The notes beneath the pieces are model-generated. The model ran no database searches, was not told the origin of the DNA, and saw only the letters and a list, made by a program, of their open reading frames with translations. DNA of 64,000 bases from Vreelandella hamiltonii (lineage in GTDB: Bacteria; Pseudomonadota; Gammaproteobacteria; Pseudomonadales; Halomonadaceae). Shown here one piece after another: positions 53,839 through 63,519 of this stretch. The translations under genes and the position numbers were made by a program. Each line of letters starts with the position of its first letter. Position 1 is the stretch's first letter. Where the stretch lies: contig NZ_BMXN01000005.1 of NCBI RefSeq assembly GCF_014651775.1, positions 1 to 64,000 on the forward strand. Direction: 5' to 3'.

Positions 53839-54929
53839 ACGCCGCCCAGGTTGGCCGGTAGCCCTAGAAAGTTTTGAATGATGAAGAAGTGGTCTTCAAA
53901 CAGACTTTCCGGCTCCAGGTCGGCCAACGCCACCCAGCGGGCATGCTCGCCGCCTTTGACCGGCTTCAGGCGAGGTAGCTGCTGGTCGGGGGTCAGCGCA
54001 AAATAGAAAGCTTCGGCGAGCGTTCGCCCTCGCCAACTGCGGTGTGGCTCATCGAACAGACGCTGGCCGCGTAGCGAGCCCTTCAGCACCGGTTCCGGCA
54101 CTTTGAGCCGCAAGCGTTCGCGCAGCTCGCGCAGGCAGGCATCCAGCAAGCGTTCGTGAGGGTTGATGAAGCCGCCGGGCAGCGCGAACAGCCCCTTGCC
54201 AGGGGCGGCAGTGCGCTTCACCAGCAATACATGGCCAGATTGCACCACCACGGCATTTACCGTCACGAAGATGGGCGGGTAAGGGGCTTTTGCCCAGGCC
54301 TGGCGATACTGGTCCAGCAAATGCTGCTCCTCCAGCAACTGATGATAAGCATCACCCTTGCAGAACTGTCCTACGCTTCTGACCACCCCCGGGGGAAGAT
54401 CATGATAAGCGCCAGTGCTCAGATAGTCGCCGGTGGCGTCCGGGGAGCGAAACAGCCGTTCTCGAATCTGGCTGGCTGAAATGCCTTCCACCAGCGGAAC
54501 GCTGACCGATTCCCACTGAGGAAACAGCGAAAGATAGTAGCTCGATTGGCCACGGCTGGCTCCGATCAGTCCGATACGTGGCAGACGAGCCTTGGCGGGG
54601 GTAGCCAGGTCACGCACCTTGCGTTGCACATCCCGCACCCAGACATCGTCATTGTAAAGGGCATCCAGCAGGGGCGTGATTTCCAGGCGGCGGTTCTCGG
54701 CTTCGTCGAATCCCGAGCGGATCATGGCTTGGCGTTCATTGAAGTGCCAGGGATTGCGTAACGAACGCGCTTGCCACGAAGAGCCGACCATGACGATGAC
54801 CTGACGCGCCTGTTTGAGCGCTTCGCGGATGATGGCCAAATGCCCCAGATGTGGCGGCTGAAAACGACCAATGAAGACTAGGCAGTCAAACTCATGGTTC
54901 GAAGGGGAGAGGGCAGCATCCGGTGTCAT
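53835..54929 (-). CDS. Bifunctional NMN adenylyltransferase/Nudix hydrolase
   Basis: A 364-residue protein of two domains. The N-terminal domain (about 10-180) is NadM-type with FIGRFQPPHLGHLAII and an ISASQIRERL tail, making NAD+ from NMN. The C-terminal domain (about 200-350) is a Nudix fold (GLFALPGGFINPHERLLDACLRELRERL), probably cleaving ADP-ribose. The ATG at 54929 has AAGGA upstream; earlier frame (to 55031) is not supported. It is convergent with the HypT-like gene. Confidence 0.93.
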   Translation of the reverse strand: MTPDAALSPSNHEFDCLVFIGRFQPPHLGHLAIIREALKQARQVIVMVGSSWQARSLRNPWHFNERQAMIRSGFDEAENRRLEITPLLDALYNDDVWVRDVQRKVRDLATPAKARLPRIGLIGASRGQSSYYLSLFPQWESVSVPLVEGISASQIRERLFRSPDATGDYLSTGAYHDLPPGVVRSVGQFCKGDAYHQLLEEQHLLDQYRQAWAKAPYPPIFVTVNAVVVQSGHVLLVKRTAAPGKGLFALPGGFINPHERLLDACLRELRERLRLKVPEPVLKGSLRGQRLFDEPHRSWRGRTLAEAFYFALTPDQQLPRLKPVKGGEHARWVALADLEPESLFEDHFFIIQNFLGLPANLGGV

Positions 54930-55086
54930 GGGGTGTCCTTGCGCGCTGGTCAGTTGGCCATCAGGCGTGGCCATTATGGTCAGTGAGTCACTTCTGTGCA
55001 ATGCATCAAACCCTGCGCTCAACGGTTTCATTCGGTATGCTTACCTATTGATAGTGATAGTGGCGTTATAAAAAAGGACGCTGGGA

Positions 55087-56007
55087 ATGGTTTTAAAGGG
55101 AATAACTATGCTGAAGCGCACGCTCGTTTTCTGGTGGAACGTGGTACAAGATGCAATCTCTCTATGGCTGGAGCGCAATGCCTTCAGCTACGCTGGTTCG
55201 CTGGCGTTCTATACGCTTTTTTCGCTGGCTCCGACGATCATCATTGCCGTCACCGTGATCGGGGTGGTGCTGGGGGAAGATGCTGCTCAAGGGCAAATCG
55301 TGACACAGCTTCAAGGCACGTTAGGGGCCGAGGCTGCCCAGGCGGTGGAACAGGCGGTTGCCCAGTCGCGTATCGAAGAGTCCGGGCTTCTGCCTACTGT
55401 CTTAGGGGTGGTTGCGCTCCTGGTGGGTGCCACCACGGTCTTTGCTCAGATGCAGTTTTCACTCAATACCATCTGGGGCGTCACGGCCAAGCCTACCAGC
55501 AACAGCGCCTTCATTTTCATCAAGACGCGCCTGCTGTCGCTGACCGTCGTGCTTTCGATTGGCTTCATTCTGCTCGTTTCTCTGGTGCTGGGCGTTTTCC
55601 TGCGCAGCATGCTGCACGCCACCAGTGACCTGCTGCCCATCGCGACCATCGTCACTACCACTGCCGAGTCGCTCATTTCGCTGGCCATGGTGACCTTGCT
55701 GTTTGCCACTATCTTCAAAGTGCTGCCCGATGTGGTATTGCGTTGGCAGGACGTGCTGATCGGCGCGCTGGTGACGGCGATTCTGTTCACGATAGGCCGC
55801 AGCCTGATCGCCATCTATCTGGCCTATACGGCCACCGCATCTACCTATGGTGCCGCGGGCTCGGTAGTGATGATCCTGCTGTGGGTCTACTACAGTTCCT
55901 TGATACTGTTGTTCGGTGCATCGTTTACCCGTTCGCTGCTGCTGCGCCGAGGGCGCCCTCTGGTGCCCCGCAACAGTGCGGTATTGGTACGCCAAGAATT
56001 GCTTTGA
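55087..56007 (+). CDS. YihY/virulence factor BrkB-family membrane protein
   Basis: An inner-membrane protein of 306 residues (or 299 from the ATG at 55108, which has AAAGGG upstream). Six hydrophobic segments are predicted, with the family motif AFSYAGSLAFYTLFSLAPTIIIA (about 30-52) near the first and a YYSSLILLFGASFTRSLL stretch at the end. The family was once thought to include RNase BN, but that has been withdrawn; function is unknown. Confidence 0.9.
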   Translation: MVLKGITMLKRTLVFWWNVVQDAISLWLERNAFSYAGSLAFYTLFSLAPTIIIAVTVIGVVLGEDAAQGQIVTQLQGTLGAEAAQAVEQAVAQSRIEESGLLPTVLGVVALLVGATTVFAQMQFSLNTIWGVTAKPTSNSAFIFIKTRLLSLTVVLSIGFILLVSLVLGVFLRSMLHATSDLLPIATIVTTTAESLISLAMVTLLFATIFKVLPDVVLRWQDVLIGALVTAILFTIGRSLIAIYLAYTATASTYGAAGSVVMILLWVYYSSLILLFGASFTRSLLLRRGRPLVPRNSAVLVRQELL

Positions 56008-56156
56008 TGAACAGGAGGTTGCCATTGTCGCAGTGCTGTCTGCGTGGAATGGTGCCTGGGAAGGTTCAAGGGGCCAGGGTGACCCACGTATCAATGGAAC
56101 CCCTGGCCCTACATCACGCTTCTGGTCATTTTGCGACGTTTTGACGTATTGCCGCC

Positions 56157-57110
56157 TCAGGCGGACTGCTCTGCCTGCCAGTCAGTGATGTTTTTCGCCG
56201 ACAGCAAGACGATGTTCTGACGCGCTTCGGGGGTGATCCAGGCGTTATGCGGCGTGACGATCAAATTGAGCGGCTCTCCTGCTGCCAAGGCATCCAGCAA
56301 CGCATGCCCCTGGCGGGGGGGCTCGGCGGGCAGCACGTCAACGGCCAGCCCGCCCAGCGCTCCTTTGCGCAGCGCCTCCAGAGCGGCCTCTTCGTCGATG
56401 ATGCCGCCGCGCGCGCAGTTGACCAGCAGCAGTGAAGGCTTGGCCTTGGCCAAACGCGCTTGATTGATCAAATGTCGTGTGTCGTCGTTCAGGGGGCAGT
56501 GCAGGCTGATGACATCGGCGTTGGGCAGCAGGTCGTCCAGAGCCGGGCGCTTATCGGCGGCTTCGTTGCCAGGACGCGCGGCGAAGGTCACTTGCATGCC
56601 GAAGGCCTCGGCCAGACGAGCGACTTCCGAGCCCAGTTCGCCACTGCCTACCATGACCAGTTGCTTGCCAGCCAGCTGCAGCGTCGGGTGGTTCTGAAGG
56701 CAGAAGAAATCACTTTTCTGCCAAGCTCCTGCGGCGATATCTGCCTGATAGCGCGGCAGGCGATTGGCCAGCGACAGCATCAGCATTAGAGTGTGCTGAG
56801 AGACACTGGCCGTGCCGTAGGCGGAGACGTTCTTGACGACGATGCCATGAGCTTTGGCTGCGTCAAGATCGATATTGTTCAATCCCGTGGCCAGGACGCA
56901 GATCAGCCGTAGCGAAGGCAACTGCGACAACGTGTCGGCGTCCAGTGTGACCTTGTTGACGATGGCAATATCCGCGTTTTTCAGGCGCTCGCGGGCCTGC
57001 TCTGGGGTGCTTTGTTGATAGGTTTCCAGGTGATCGACGGCCTCACGAATCGGCGTCAGGTCGATATGGGGGCCCAGGCTTTCTGCATCCAGCATTACCG
57101 CATGAGGCAT
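56157..57110 (-). CDS. D-2-hydroxyacid dehydrogenase (glycerate/hydroxypyruvate type)
   Basis: NAD(P)-dependent dehydrogenase of 317 residues. VGSGELGSEVARLAEAFG (about 148-165) is the Rossmann motif. Catalytic Arg is in VNCARGGIIDEEAALEAL, the Glu in DVLPAEPP and the His in TPHNAWITPEAR. The ATG at 57110 has GGAGAA upstream. It may act on hydroxypyruvate or glyoxylate and so be linked to glycine and serine metabolism, but its neighbours do not decide. Confidence 0.88.
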   Translation of the reverse strand: MPHAVMLDAESLGPHIDLTPIREAVDHLETYQQSTPEQARERLKNADIAIVNKVTLDADTLSQLPSLRLICVLATGLNNIDLDAAKAHGIVVKNVSAYGTASVSQHTLMLMLSLANRLPRYQADIAAGAWQKSDFFCLQNHPTLQLAGKQLVMVGSGELGSEVARLAEAFGMQVTFAARPGNEAADKRPALDDLLPNADVISLHCPLNDDTRHLINQARLAKAKPSLLLVNCARGGIIDEEAALEALRKGALGGLAVDVLPAEPPRQGHALLDALAAGEPLNLIVTPHNAWITPEARQNIVLLSAKNITDWQAEQSA

Positions 57111-57147
57111 GTTGTTTTCTCCATTGGCTGCCAAGTGGCGCTTGGCC

Positions 57148-57178
57148 TTGCCCGGCAGGGGGCACAAAAGGGTATAAT
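57148..57178 (+). promoter_or_regulatory. Promoter before fmdB-type gene and aspS
   Basis: A perfect TATAAT (57173-57178) lies 19 bp after TTGCCC (57148-57153). The spacer is longer than usual. A GC-rich discriminator follows. It would give a leader of about 125 nt to the small zinc-ribbon gene. Confidence 0.5.
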
Positions 57179-57309
57179 GTTCGCGCTATCAACCGCAGTC
57201 TTGGAATTTATCCCAGCAGGCCACATATTGTCAGCTCGGCGGCCTAGTCGTTCGCCACTTTTCTGTAAATATCAGTCTGTTGACGTTGTGCTTTTCAGGA
57301 GCCCTCAAC

Positions 57310-57585
57310 ATGCCTATCTATGAGTACGAGTGCAAGGCCTGCGGCCATCGCATGGAAAAACTACAGAAGGTCAGCGCTGATCCGCTGACTCAATGCCCCG
57401 CTTGCCAGCAGGATGACCTCGAACGGCTGGTGTCTGCGGCAGGCTTTCGTCTGGCCGGTGGCGGCTGGTACGAAACCGATTTCAAAACCGGTAGCAAAAA
57501 GAACCTTGCTGCTGGCGGTGGCTCGGCTGGCTCTTCGTCCAGCGACACCAGCACGCCATCCCCCAGCAAAGGCGCCGCGGCTTAG
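57310..57585 (+). CDS. FmdB-family zinc-ribbon protein
   Basis: A 91-residue protein. The zinc ribbon is at residues 1-42, MPIYEYECKACGH then CPACQQDD, giving two CxxC pairs. The C-terminal part is Gly/Ser/Ala-rich and probably disordered. AGGAG precedes the start. It is 65 bp upstream of aspS in the same direction, an arrangement common in Pseudomonas and relatives. Function is unknown. Confidence 0.88.
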   Translation: MPIYEYECKACGHRMEKLQKVSADPLTQCPACQQDDLERLVSAAGFRLAGGGWYETDFKTGSKKNLAAGGGSAGSSSSDTSTPSPSKGAAA

Positions 57586-57650
57586 CCGCGGCGGTCAGCC
57601 GAGGTAGTTGGCGACCCCTTACATAGTCACGCAACAGAACAGGAAGAGAC

Positions 57651-59432
57651 ATGCGCAGCCATTATTGCGGCCAGCTGAACGAAACATTGGTGGATCAAAC
57701 GGTCACCGTCTGCGGTTGGGTACATCGCCGTCGTGATCACGGTGGGGTTATCTTTCTCGACATGCGCGACCGCGATGGGATTGCGCAATTCGTCGTCGAC
57801 CCCGATACCGCCGAGGCGTTTGCTAATGCCGACCGTGCGCGCAGTGAATATGTTCTGCGTATTACAGGGCGTGTTCGCCTGCGTCCCGAAGGCACTCAGA
57901 ACCCCAACATGCCGACTGGCATGATCGAAGTGCTGGCCAAGGAAGTCGAGGTGCTCAACACTGCCCTCACGCCGCCTTTCCAGCTGGACGAGCATGGCAA
58001 GGTGGGTGAAGAGGTGCGCTTGAAGCATCGTTACATCGACCTGCGCCGGCCGGACATGATCGAGAAGCTGCGCCTGCGTTCACGTATTTCGCACAGCGTT
58101 CGTGCGTTTCTCGAAGGCCAGGGGTTTCTGGACATCGAAACGCCCATCCTGACCCGCGCGACACCCGAAGGTGCCCGCGACTACCTGGTGCCGAGCCGCA
58201 CCCATGCGGGTAGCTTTTTTGCACTGCCGCAGTCGCCGCAGCTGTTCAAGCAGCTGCTGATGGTGGCGGGCTTTGACCGCTACTACCAGATTGCCAAGTG
58301 CTTCCGTGACGAAGACCTGCGTGCCGACCGTCAGCCAGAGTTTACCCAGATCGATATCGAGGCCTCGTTCGTCGAGGAAAACGATATCATGGGCATCACC
58401 GAAGCCATGATCCGCCAGCTGTTCCAGGAAGTGCTGGATGTCGAGCTGCCGGAGTTCCCGCGCATGACTTGGCAGGAAGCCATGGATCGCTTCGGCTCCG
58501 ACAAGCCGGATCTGCGCATTCCGTTGGAGCTGACGGATGTCGATGACCTGATGCAGCAGGTGGATTTCAAGGTGTTCTCTGGTCCTGCCAGCGCGGAAGA
58601 TGGCCGTGTAGCTGCCTTGCGTGTGCCGGGTGGAGCGAAGCTGTCGCGCAAAGAGATCGACGAATACACCAAATTCGTCGGTATCTACGGCGCCAAGGGC
58701 CTGGCCTGGATCAAAGTCAACGAGCGCGCCAAAGGGCTGGAAGGCCTGCAGTCGCCCATCGTCAAGTTCATGGAGAACGTCGTCGAGGAACTGCTCGATC
58801 GCGTGGGTGCAGAAGATGGCGACATCATCTTCTTCGGTGCCGACAAAACGCGCATCGTCAACGAAGCCATCGGCGCACTGCGTGTCAAGCTGGGCGCTGA
58901 TCTGGCCATGTATACCCAGCCCTGGGCGCCGCTCTGGGTGGTCGATTTCCCGATGTTCGAAGCCGATGATCAAGGCCGCCTGAGCCCGCTGCACCATCCC
59001 TTCACGGCGCCTTCCTGCACGCCGGAAGAGCTCAAGGCCAACCCGGCCGCCGCACTATCGCGTGCTTACGACATGGTATTGAACGGTACCGAGCTGGGCG
59101 GTGGTTCCATTCGTATCCACGATCAGTCCATGCAAAGCACCGTATTCGACATTCTGGGGATTGGCCAGGAGGAAGCGCAGGAGAAATTCGGCTTCCTGCT
59201 GGATGCCTTGCAGTACGGTGCACCGCCCCATGGTGGTTTGGCTTTCGGTCTGGATCGCCTGGTCATGCTGATGGTCGGTGCCAAAACCATCCGTGAAGTG
59301 ATCGCCTTCCCGAAAACGCAAAGCGCTGGCTGCTTGATGACCGACGCCCCCGGCGAAGTCAGCCCTGAGCAGCTCAAGGAGCTGAGCATTCGACTGCGCC
59401 AAAAGGCCAAGGCGGAGACCACAGGCGAGTAA
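57651..59432 (+). CDS. aspS: Aspartyl-tRNA synthetase (probably non-discriminating)
   Basis: Charges tRNA-Asp; 593 residues, the bacterial type with a GAD insertion. The N-terminal OB fold holds [11 protein letters not shown]. Class II motif 2 is in [18 protein letters not shown] (about 217-234) and motif 3 in [11 protein letters not shown] near residue 530. His30 of RRRDHGG and Gly81 of RPEG are the positions that relax tRNA choice in P. aeruginosa AspRS, where E. coli has Leu and Lys. A non-discriminating enzyme would also charge tRNA-Asn and need GatCAB. A terminator follows. Confidence 0.97.
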   Translation: MRSHYCGQLNETLVDQTVTVCGWVHRRRDHGGVIFLDMRDRDGIAQFVVDPDTAEAFANADRARSEYVLRITGRVRLRPEGTQNPNMPTGMIEVLAKEVEVLNTALTPPFQLDEHGKVGEEVRLKHRYIDLRRPDMIEKLRLRSRISHSVRAFLEGQGFLDIETPILTRATPEGARDYLVPSRTHAGSFFALPQSPQLFKQLLMVAGFDRYYQIAKCFRDEDLRADRQPEFTQIDIEASFVEENDIMGITEAMIRQLFQEVLDVELPEFPRMTWQEAMDRFGSDKPDLRIPLELTDVDDLMQQVDFKVFSGPASAEDGRVAALRVPGGAKLSRKEIDEYTKFVGIYGAKGLAWIKVNERAKGLEGLQSPIVKFMENVVEELLDRVGAEDGDIIFFGADKTRIVNEAIGALRVKLGADLAMYTQPWAPLWVVDFPMFEADDQGRLSPLHHPFTAPSCTPEELKANPAAALSRAYDMVLNGTELGGGSIRIHDQSMQSTVFDILGIGQEEAQEKFGFLLDALQYGAPPHGGLAFGLDRLVMLMVGAKTIREVIAFPKTQSAGCLMTDAPGEVSPEQLKELSIRLRQKAKAETTGE

Positions 59433-59458
59433 ACGCTCTGTCGCCTGCCAGAGGTAGC

Positions 59459-59487
59459 CAACACCGACGCTCTGCGTCGGTGTTTTG
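59459..59487 (+). terminator. Rho-independent terminator after aspS
   Basis: ACACCGACG (59461-59469) and CGTCGGTGT (59475-59483) with loop CTCTG, followed by TTTTG. It separates aspS from ruvC. Confidence 0.9.
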
Positions 59488-59531
59488 TTATGTGTCACCT
59501 TATCTGCCATCGCGTTACCAGGAGTCAGTAC

Positions 59532-60083
59532 ATGGAAGGACATCAGTCCGTGGCAGTCGTTCGAATCATGGGGATCGACCCTGGGTCACGGATTACCGGC
59601 TACGGCGTCATTGACCTGATCGGCATGAAGCCTCGCTATGTGGCCAGCGGCTGTATACGTACCTCTGATGGGGCGCTGGAGCAGCGTTTGGCGCAGATCT
59701 ATGCCGGGCTCGGGGAAGTGATCGGCCTGTATCGACCTGAAGCAGTCGCGGTAGAGCGTGTGTTCATGGCCAAGAATGCCGACTCGGCGCTAAAGCTGGG
59801 CCAAGCTCGAGGCGCCGCGCTGGTATGCCTGGCCAACCATGGGCTGAGTATTTCCGAGTATGCTGCCCGGCATATCAAGCAGGCCGTCACGGGACATGGG
59901 GGTGCCGAGAAAACACAGGTGCAGCACATGGTGACGACGCTGTTGCAGTTGACCGCCACGCCTCAAGCCGATGCGGCCGACGCGCTGGCCATTGCCTTGA
60001 CCCACGCGTTCACCGGAAGTGGTCGAGTTCCCCCCGCGGCCAAGCAGGGTAAACGACGCTCTACGGGGCGTTGGCGGCTATAG
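59532..60083 (+). CDS. ruvC: Holliday-junction resolvase RuvC
   Basis: Endonuclease resolving four-way junctions. The 183-residue protein starts at 59532, with CAGGAG upstream. The catalytic acids appear in [13 protein letters not shown] (first Asp), [10 protein letters not shown] (Glu) and [14 protein letters not shown] (last Asp pair). The first gene of the ruvC-ruvA-ruvB-ybgC-tolQ-tolR-tolA run. Confidence 0.96.
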   Translation: MEGHQSVAVVRIMGIDPGSRITGYGVIDLIGMKPRYVASGCIRTSDGALEQRLAQIYAGLGEVIGLYRPEAVAVERVFMAKNADSALKLGQARGAALVCLANHGLSISEYAARHIKQAVTGHGGAEKTQVQHMVTTLLQLTATPQADAADALAIALTHAFTGSGRVPPAAKQGKRRSTGRWRL

Positions 60084-60152
60084 CCGTTACTGGTCATCTG
60101 TACAGAGTCGCTTTATAGTGGCTTACCGTTTTCACTACCCGCGAGCACCCCT

Positions 60153-60758
60153 ATGATTGGTCGGTTAACTGGTTTATTGATCGAGAAGCATCCCCCCTGG
60201 ATCGTGGTGGATGTCCATGGCGTTGGCTACGAACTGGAAGCCTCCATGAACACGCTGGTGGCGCTGCCTGCGCCAGGTGAAAACGTCTCGTTATATACGC
60301 ACTTGACCATTCGCGACGATGCCCATTTGCTGTATGGCTTCGGCCGTGAGCATGAGCGTGCGCTGTTTCGCGCCTTGATCAAGGTCAGTGGTGTAGGCCC
60401 CAAACTGGCGCTGGCGATTCTCTCGGGGATGGATGAGGACGCCTTCATGCGCTGCGTGCGTGACGATGACAGCAAGGCATTGACCCGTTTGCCTGGGGTG
60501 GGCAAAAAGACGGCCGAACGGCTGATCATCGACATGCGTGATCGCTTTCCCGACTGGGAGCAGAGCCACGCCCCGTTGGCCCTGGAGGCCACCAGTGGCC
60601 GTCCAGCCCCGCGCGACAGTTTGGCCGATGCAGAGGCAGCGCTGGTCAGCCTCGGCTACAAGCTGACCGAAGCTGCTAAAATGCTGGCCGATGTAGATCC
60701 TAATCAATCCACCGAAGCGTTGATCAAGGCGGCGCTGACTCAGCGCATGAGTGGCTGA
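60153..60758 (+). CDS. ruvA: Holliday-junction DNA helicase subunit RuvA
   Basis: Tetrameric junction-binding subunit. The 201-residue protein has an OB fold (about 1-63), two HhH motifs ([17 protein letters not shown] about 74-90 and [16 protein letters not shown] about 112-127) and a C-terminal RuvB-binding domain (about 150-200). It is 69 bp after ruvC and 83 bp before ruvB. Confidence 0.97.
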   Translation: MIGRLTGLLIEKHPPWIVVDVHGVGYELEASMNTLVALPAPGENVSLYTHLTIRDDAHLLYGFGREHERALFRALIKVSGVGPKLALAILSGMDEDAFMRCVRDDDSKALTRLPGVGKKTAERLIIDMRDRFPDWEQSHAPLALEATSGRPAPRDSLADAEAALVSLGYKLTEAAKMLADVDPNQSTEALIKAALTQRMSG

Positions 60759-60841
60759 GCGCAACGCAAATTCCACTTGATACACCGCGTGCCGGACCTC
60801 GTGTCGCTCCGGCGTTGATCAGATCCAGTAGAAGAGTTGCC

Positions 60842-61879
60842 ATGCTAGAACATGACCGATTGATCGCCGCTGAACCGGAGCACGGGGAAGTTCGCATCGA
60901 TCACGCCATTCGGCCCAAGCGCCTTCGGGACTACATTGGCCAGCCCCGAGTCCGTGAGCAGCTGGAAATCTTTATTGGCGCGGCCAGATTGCGGGAAGAG
61001 AGCCTCGACCACACGCTGGTGTTTGGCCCACCAGGCCTTGGCAAGACCACGCTGGCCAATATCATCGCCACCGAAATGGGGGTCGGCCTGAAGTCGACTT
61101 CCGGGCCGGTGCTCGAGCGGGCCGGGGATCTGGCTGCGATGCTGACCAACCTGGAGCCGGGTGACGTTCTGTTCATCGATGAGATACATCGCCTTTCGCC
61201 CGTGGTGGAAGAGGTCCTCTATCCCGCCATGGAAGACTTTCAGCTCGACATCATGATTGGCGAAGGACCTGCGGCGCGCTCCATCAAGCTCGACCTTCCC
61301 CGCTTTACGCTGGTGGGAGCGACCACGCGAGCAGGGCTGCTGACCTCGCCGCTGCGCGATCGCTTCGGTATCGTCCAGCGTCTGGAGTTCTACAATCTCG
61401 AAGAGCTGACGGAAATCGTCGCCCGTTCGGCACGCCTGCTAGGGGTGGAAACCAGCCGAGAAGGCGCGGTGGAAATTGCACGTCGCTCGCGGGGGACGCC
61501 TCGCATCGCCAATCGCCTGCTGCGCCGCGTACGTGACTATGCCGAGATCAAGGGCAACGGGGTGGTCGATGTGACCCTTGCCGATGCCGCCTTGAACATG
61601 CTCAACGTCGACCATCATGGCCTGGACCATATGGATCGCCGCCTGCTGCTGGCCATGATCGACAAGTTCGACGGTGGGCCTGTCGGGGTCGATTCGCTGT
61701 CGGCGGCGATTGGCGAGGAGCGCGATACCATCGAGGACGTGATCGAGCCTTACCTGATTCAGCAGGGCCTGATGATGCGTACGCCACGTGGTCGGGTGGT
61801 GACGCGCCAGGCGTGGCAACATTTCGAGCGTATAGTGCCCGACAGTGCCATGAATGCAGAAGGGGAGCGGCGGCCATGA
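60842..61879 (+). CDS. ruvB: Holliday-junction ATPase motor RuvB
   Basis: Hexameric AAA+ motor that drives branch migration. The 345-residue protein starts at 60842, with AGAAGAG upstream. Walker A is [12 protein letters not shown] (about 61-72), Walker [10 protein letters not shown] and the sensor [11 protein letters not shown]-terminal winged helix contains [13 protein letters not shown]. Its stop overlaps the next start as ATGA. Confidence 0.97.
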   Translation: MLEHDRLIAAEPEHGEVRIDHAIRPKRLRDYIGQPRVREQLEIFIGAARLREESLDHTLVFGPPGLGKTTLANIIATEMGVGLKSTSGPVLERAGDLAAMLTNLEPGDVLFIDEIHRLSPVVEEVLYPAMEDFQLDIMIGEGPAARSIKLDLPRFTLVGATTRAGLLTSPLRDRFGIVQRLEFYNLEELTEIVARSARLLGVETSREGAVEIARRSRGTPRIANRLLRRVRDYAEIKGNGVVDVTLADAALNMLNVDHHGLDHMDRRLLLAMIDKFDGGPVGVDSLSAAIGEERDTIEDVIEPYLIQQGLMMRTPRGRVVTRQAWQHFERIVPDSAMNAEGERRP

Positions 61880-62277
61880 CCGATGGTTTTGCGATGCCAG
61901 TGCGCGTTTACATAGAAGATACTGACGCGGGCGGTATTGTCTACTACGTTAACTATCTGAAGTTTATGGAACGCGCCCGCAGTGAATGGTTGAGAGAATT
62001 GGGGCTGAATCAGCAAACGCTGCTAGACGAAGGGACGCAGCTAGTGGTATACCGCATTGCCTGCCGCTATGCCAAGCCAGCACGTCTCGACGATGCGCTG
62101 ACCGTAACGGCCACCATGGCCAATCAAGGCCGTTGTCGAATGACATTCGAGCAGCAGGTGTGGCGAGACAAGGAACTCTTGTGCTCCGCCACAGTCGAGA
62201 TAGCCTGTTTGAGCGCTGATACCTTACGGCCCAAAGCGTGGCCTGCATCGCTCGATCTTTCTGTGTCGGCTCACTAG
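61876..62277 (+). CDS. ybgC: Tol-Pal-associated acyl-CoA thioesterase YbgC
   Basis: A 133-residue hot-dog-fold thioesterase, with [25 protein letters not shown] (about 12-36) giving the catalytic Asp. It overlaps ruvB by 4 bp (ATGA) with AGGGGAG upstream. A hairpin GTCGGCT/AGCCGAC (62265-62282) spans its stop. In E. coli ybgC lies at the head of the tol-pal operon; its link to lipid or membrane supply for Tol-Pal is suggested by position. Confidence 0.93.
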   Translation: MTDGFAMPVRVYIEDTDAGGIVYYVNYLKFMERARSEWLRELGLNQQTLLDEGTQLVVYRIACRYAKPARLDDALTVTATMANQGRCRMTFEQQVWRDKELLCSATVEIACLSADTLRPKAWPASLDLSVSAH

Positions 62278-62374
62278 CCGACCTTCAGTGTGATCTCGTG
62301 CTAGCTAAACCCGGTGAAATGACCACCGCTACCCATGTCGCCATGTCGACGCCAATAGATTGAAGAGGGCAACT

Positions 62375-63070
62375 GTGAACGATAACACCATGTCCATACC
62401 CCACTTGATAATGAGTGCCAGCACCGTCGTGCAGCTCGTCATGTTACTGCTGGTGGTGGGGTCGATCCTCTCTTGGGTGGTGATTTTCCAGCGCAGCATG
62501 GCATTGCGTCGTGCCAAGCAGGAGTACAATCAATTCGAAGAGTCATTCTGGTCGGGTGTCGACCTCAATGAACTGTACCGCGAAATTCCTGCCGATGACC
62601 CACGCCACGGCGCGGAGCATATCTTCCAGTCCGGCTTTCGCGAGTTCAACCGTCTGATGCCCAAGACGCGTAACGCCGACACGATCCTTGAAGGCGTTCA
62701 GCGCAGCATGCGCGTTGCCTGGTCGCGGGAAGAGGATCGCCTTACCCAGCACCTGATTTTTCTGGCCACCGTGGCATCGGTCAGCCCTTACGTCGGCCTG
62801 TTTGGTACGGTGTGGGGCATCATGGGCTCGTTCCAGTCGCTTTCCATGACCCAGCAAGCCACTTTGGCCACCGTTGCGCCCTGGATTGCCGAAGCCCTGA
62901 TCGCCACCGCCATGGGCCTTCTGGCAGCGATTCCTGCCGTTATCTTCTATAACCGCCTTTCCAACGAAGCCTCTCGCCTGTTGGGCAAGTACGAAAATTT
63001 TGCTGAAGAATTCCATGCGATCCTGCATCGCAACTTGCAAGGTCGCGACGGCAAGCCCGATGCCCGCTAA
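62375..63070 (+). CDS. tolQ: Tol-Pal motor protein TolQ
   Basis: Inner-membrane stator (231 residues), homologue of ExbB and MotA. It has three transmembrane helices (about 15-40, 130-155 and 170-195), the second starting in [20 protein letters not shown]. The start at GTG 62375 fits AGAGGG six bases upstream; ATG at 62390 is an alternative. With TolR it uses the proton gradient to energise TolA. Confidence 0.95.
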   Translation: MNDNTMSIPHLIMSASTVVQLVMLLLVVGSILSWVVIFQRSMALRRAKQEYNQFEESFWSGVDLNELYREIPADDPRHGAEHIFQSGFREFNRLMPKTRNADTILEGVQRSMRVAWSREEDRLTQHLIFLATVASVSPYVGLFGTVWGIMGSFQSLSMTQQATLATVAPWIAEALIATAMGLLAAIPAVIFYNRLSNEASRLLGKYENFAEEFHAILHRNLQGRDGKPDAR

Positions 63071-63081
63071 AGGAGTTCGTC

Positions 63082-63519
63082 ATGCAAGGTTCGTTTAATC
63101 GCGGCGGCAAGAAAAAGCCCATGGGGGAGATCAATGTCGTCCCCTTCATCGATGTCATGCTGGTGCTGCTGGTCATTTTCATGATCACGGCGCCCATGTT
63201 GACGCAAGGCGTGCAGGTGGATTTGCCGCAGGTCACTTCGGAACCTATCGAGACTCAAGAAGACAGTGATCCGATCATCATTTCGGTGGATCGTGACGGT
63301 GGCTACTTCATCACCTTGGGTGAAGACACCAGCAATGTCTCTTTGGAGCAGATTTCCGAACGCGTCATTGCCATTCTCCAACGGCGACCTGGCACCCCTG
63401 TCATGGTCAGGGGCGACCGTAGCGTGCCTTATGGCCAGGTCGTCATGTTGATGAGCACCCTGCAACGCTCTGGTGTGGCGAACGTTGGGCTGCTCTCAGA
63501 GCCGCCGCAAGATGGCTAA
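63082..63519 (+). CDS. tolR: Tol-Pal motor protein TolR
   Basis: Of 145 residues, one transmembrane helix (about 14-38) holds the essential Asp in [17 protein letters not shown]. The C-terminal periplasmic domain is about 60-140. AAAGGAG lies upstream. Its stop overlaps the tolA start by 8 bp. Confidence 0.95.
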   Translation: MQGSFNRGGKKKPMGEINVVPFIDVMLVLLVIFMITAPMLTQGVQVDLPQVTSEPIETQEDSDPIIISVDRDGGYFITLGEDTSNVSLEQISERVIAILQRRPGTPVMVRGDRSVPYGQVVMLMSTLQRSGVANVGLLSEPPQDG

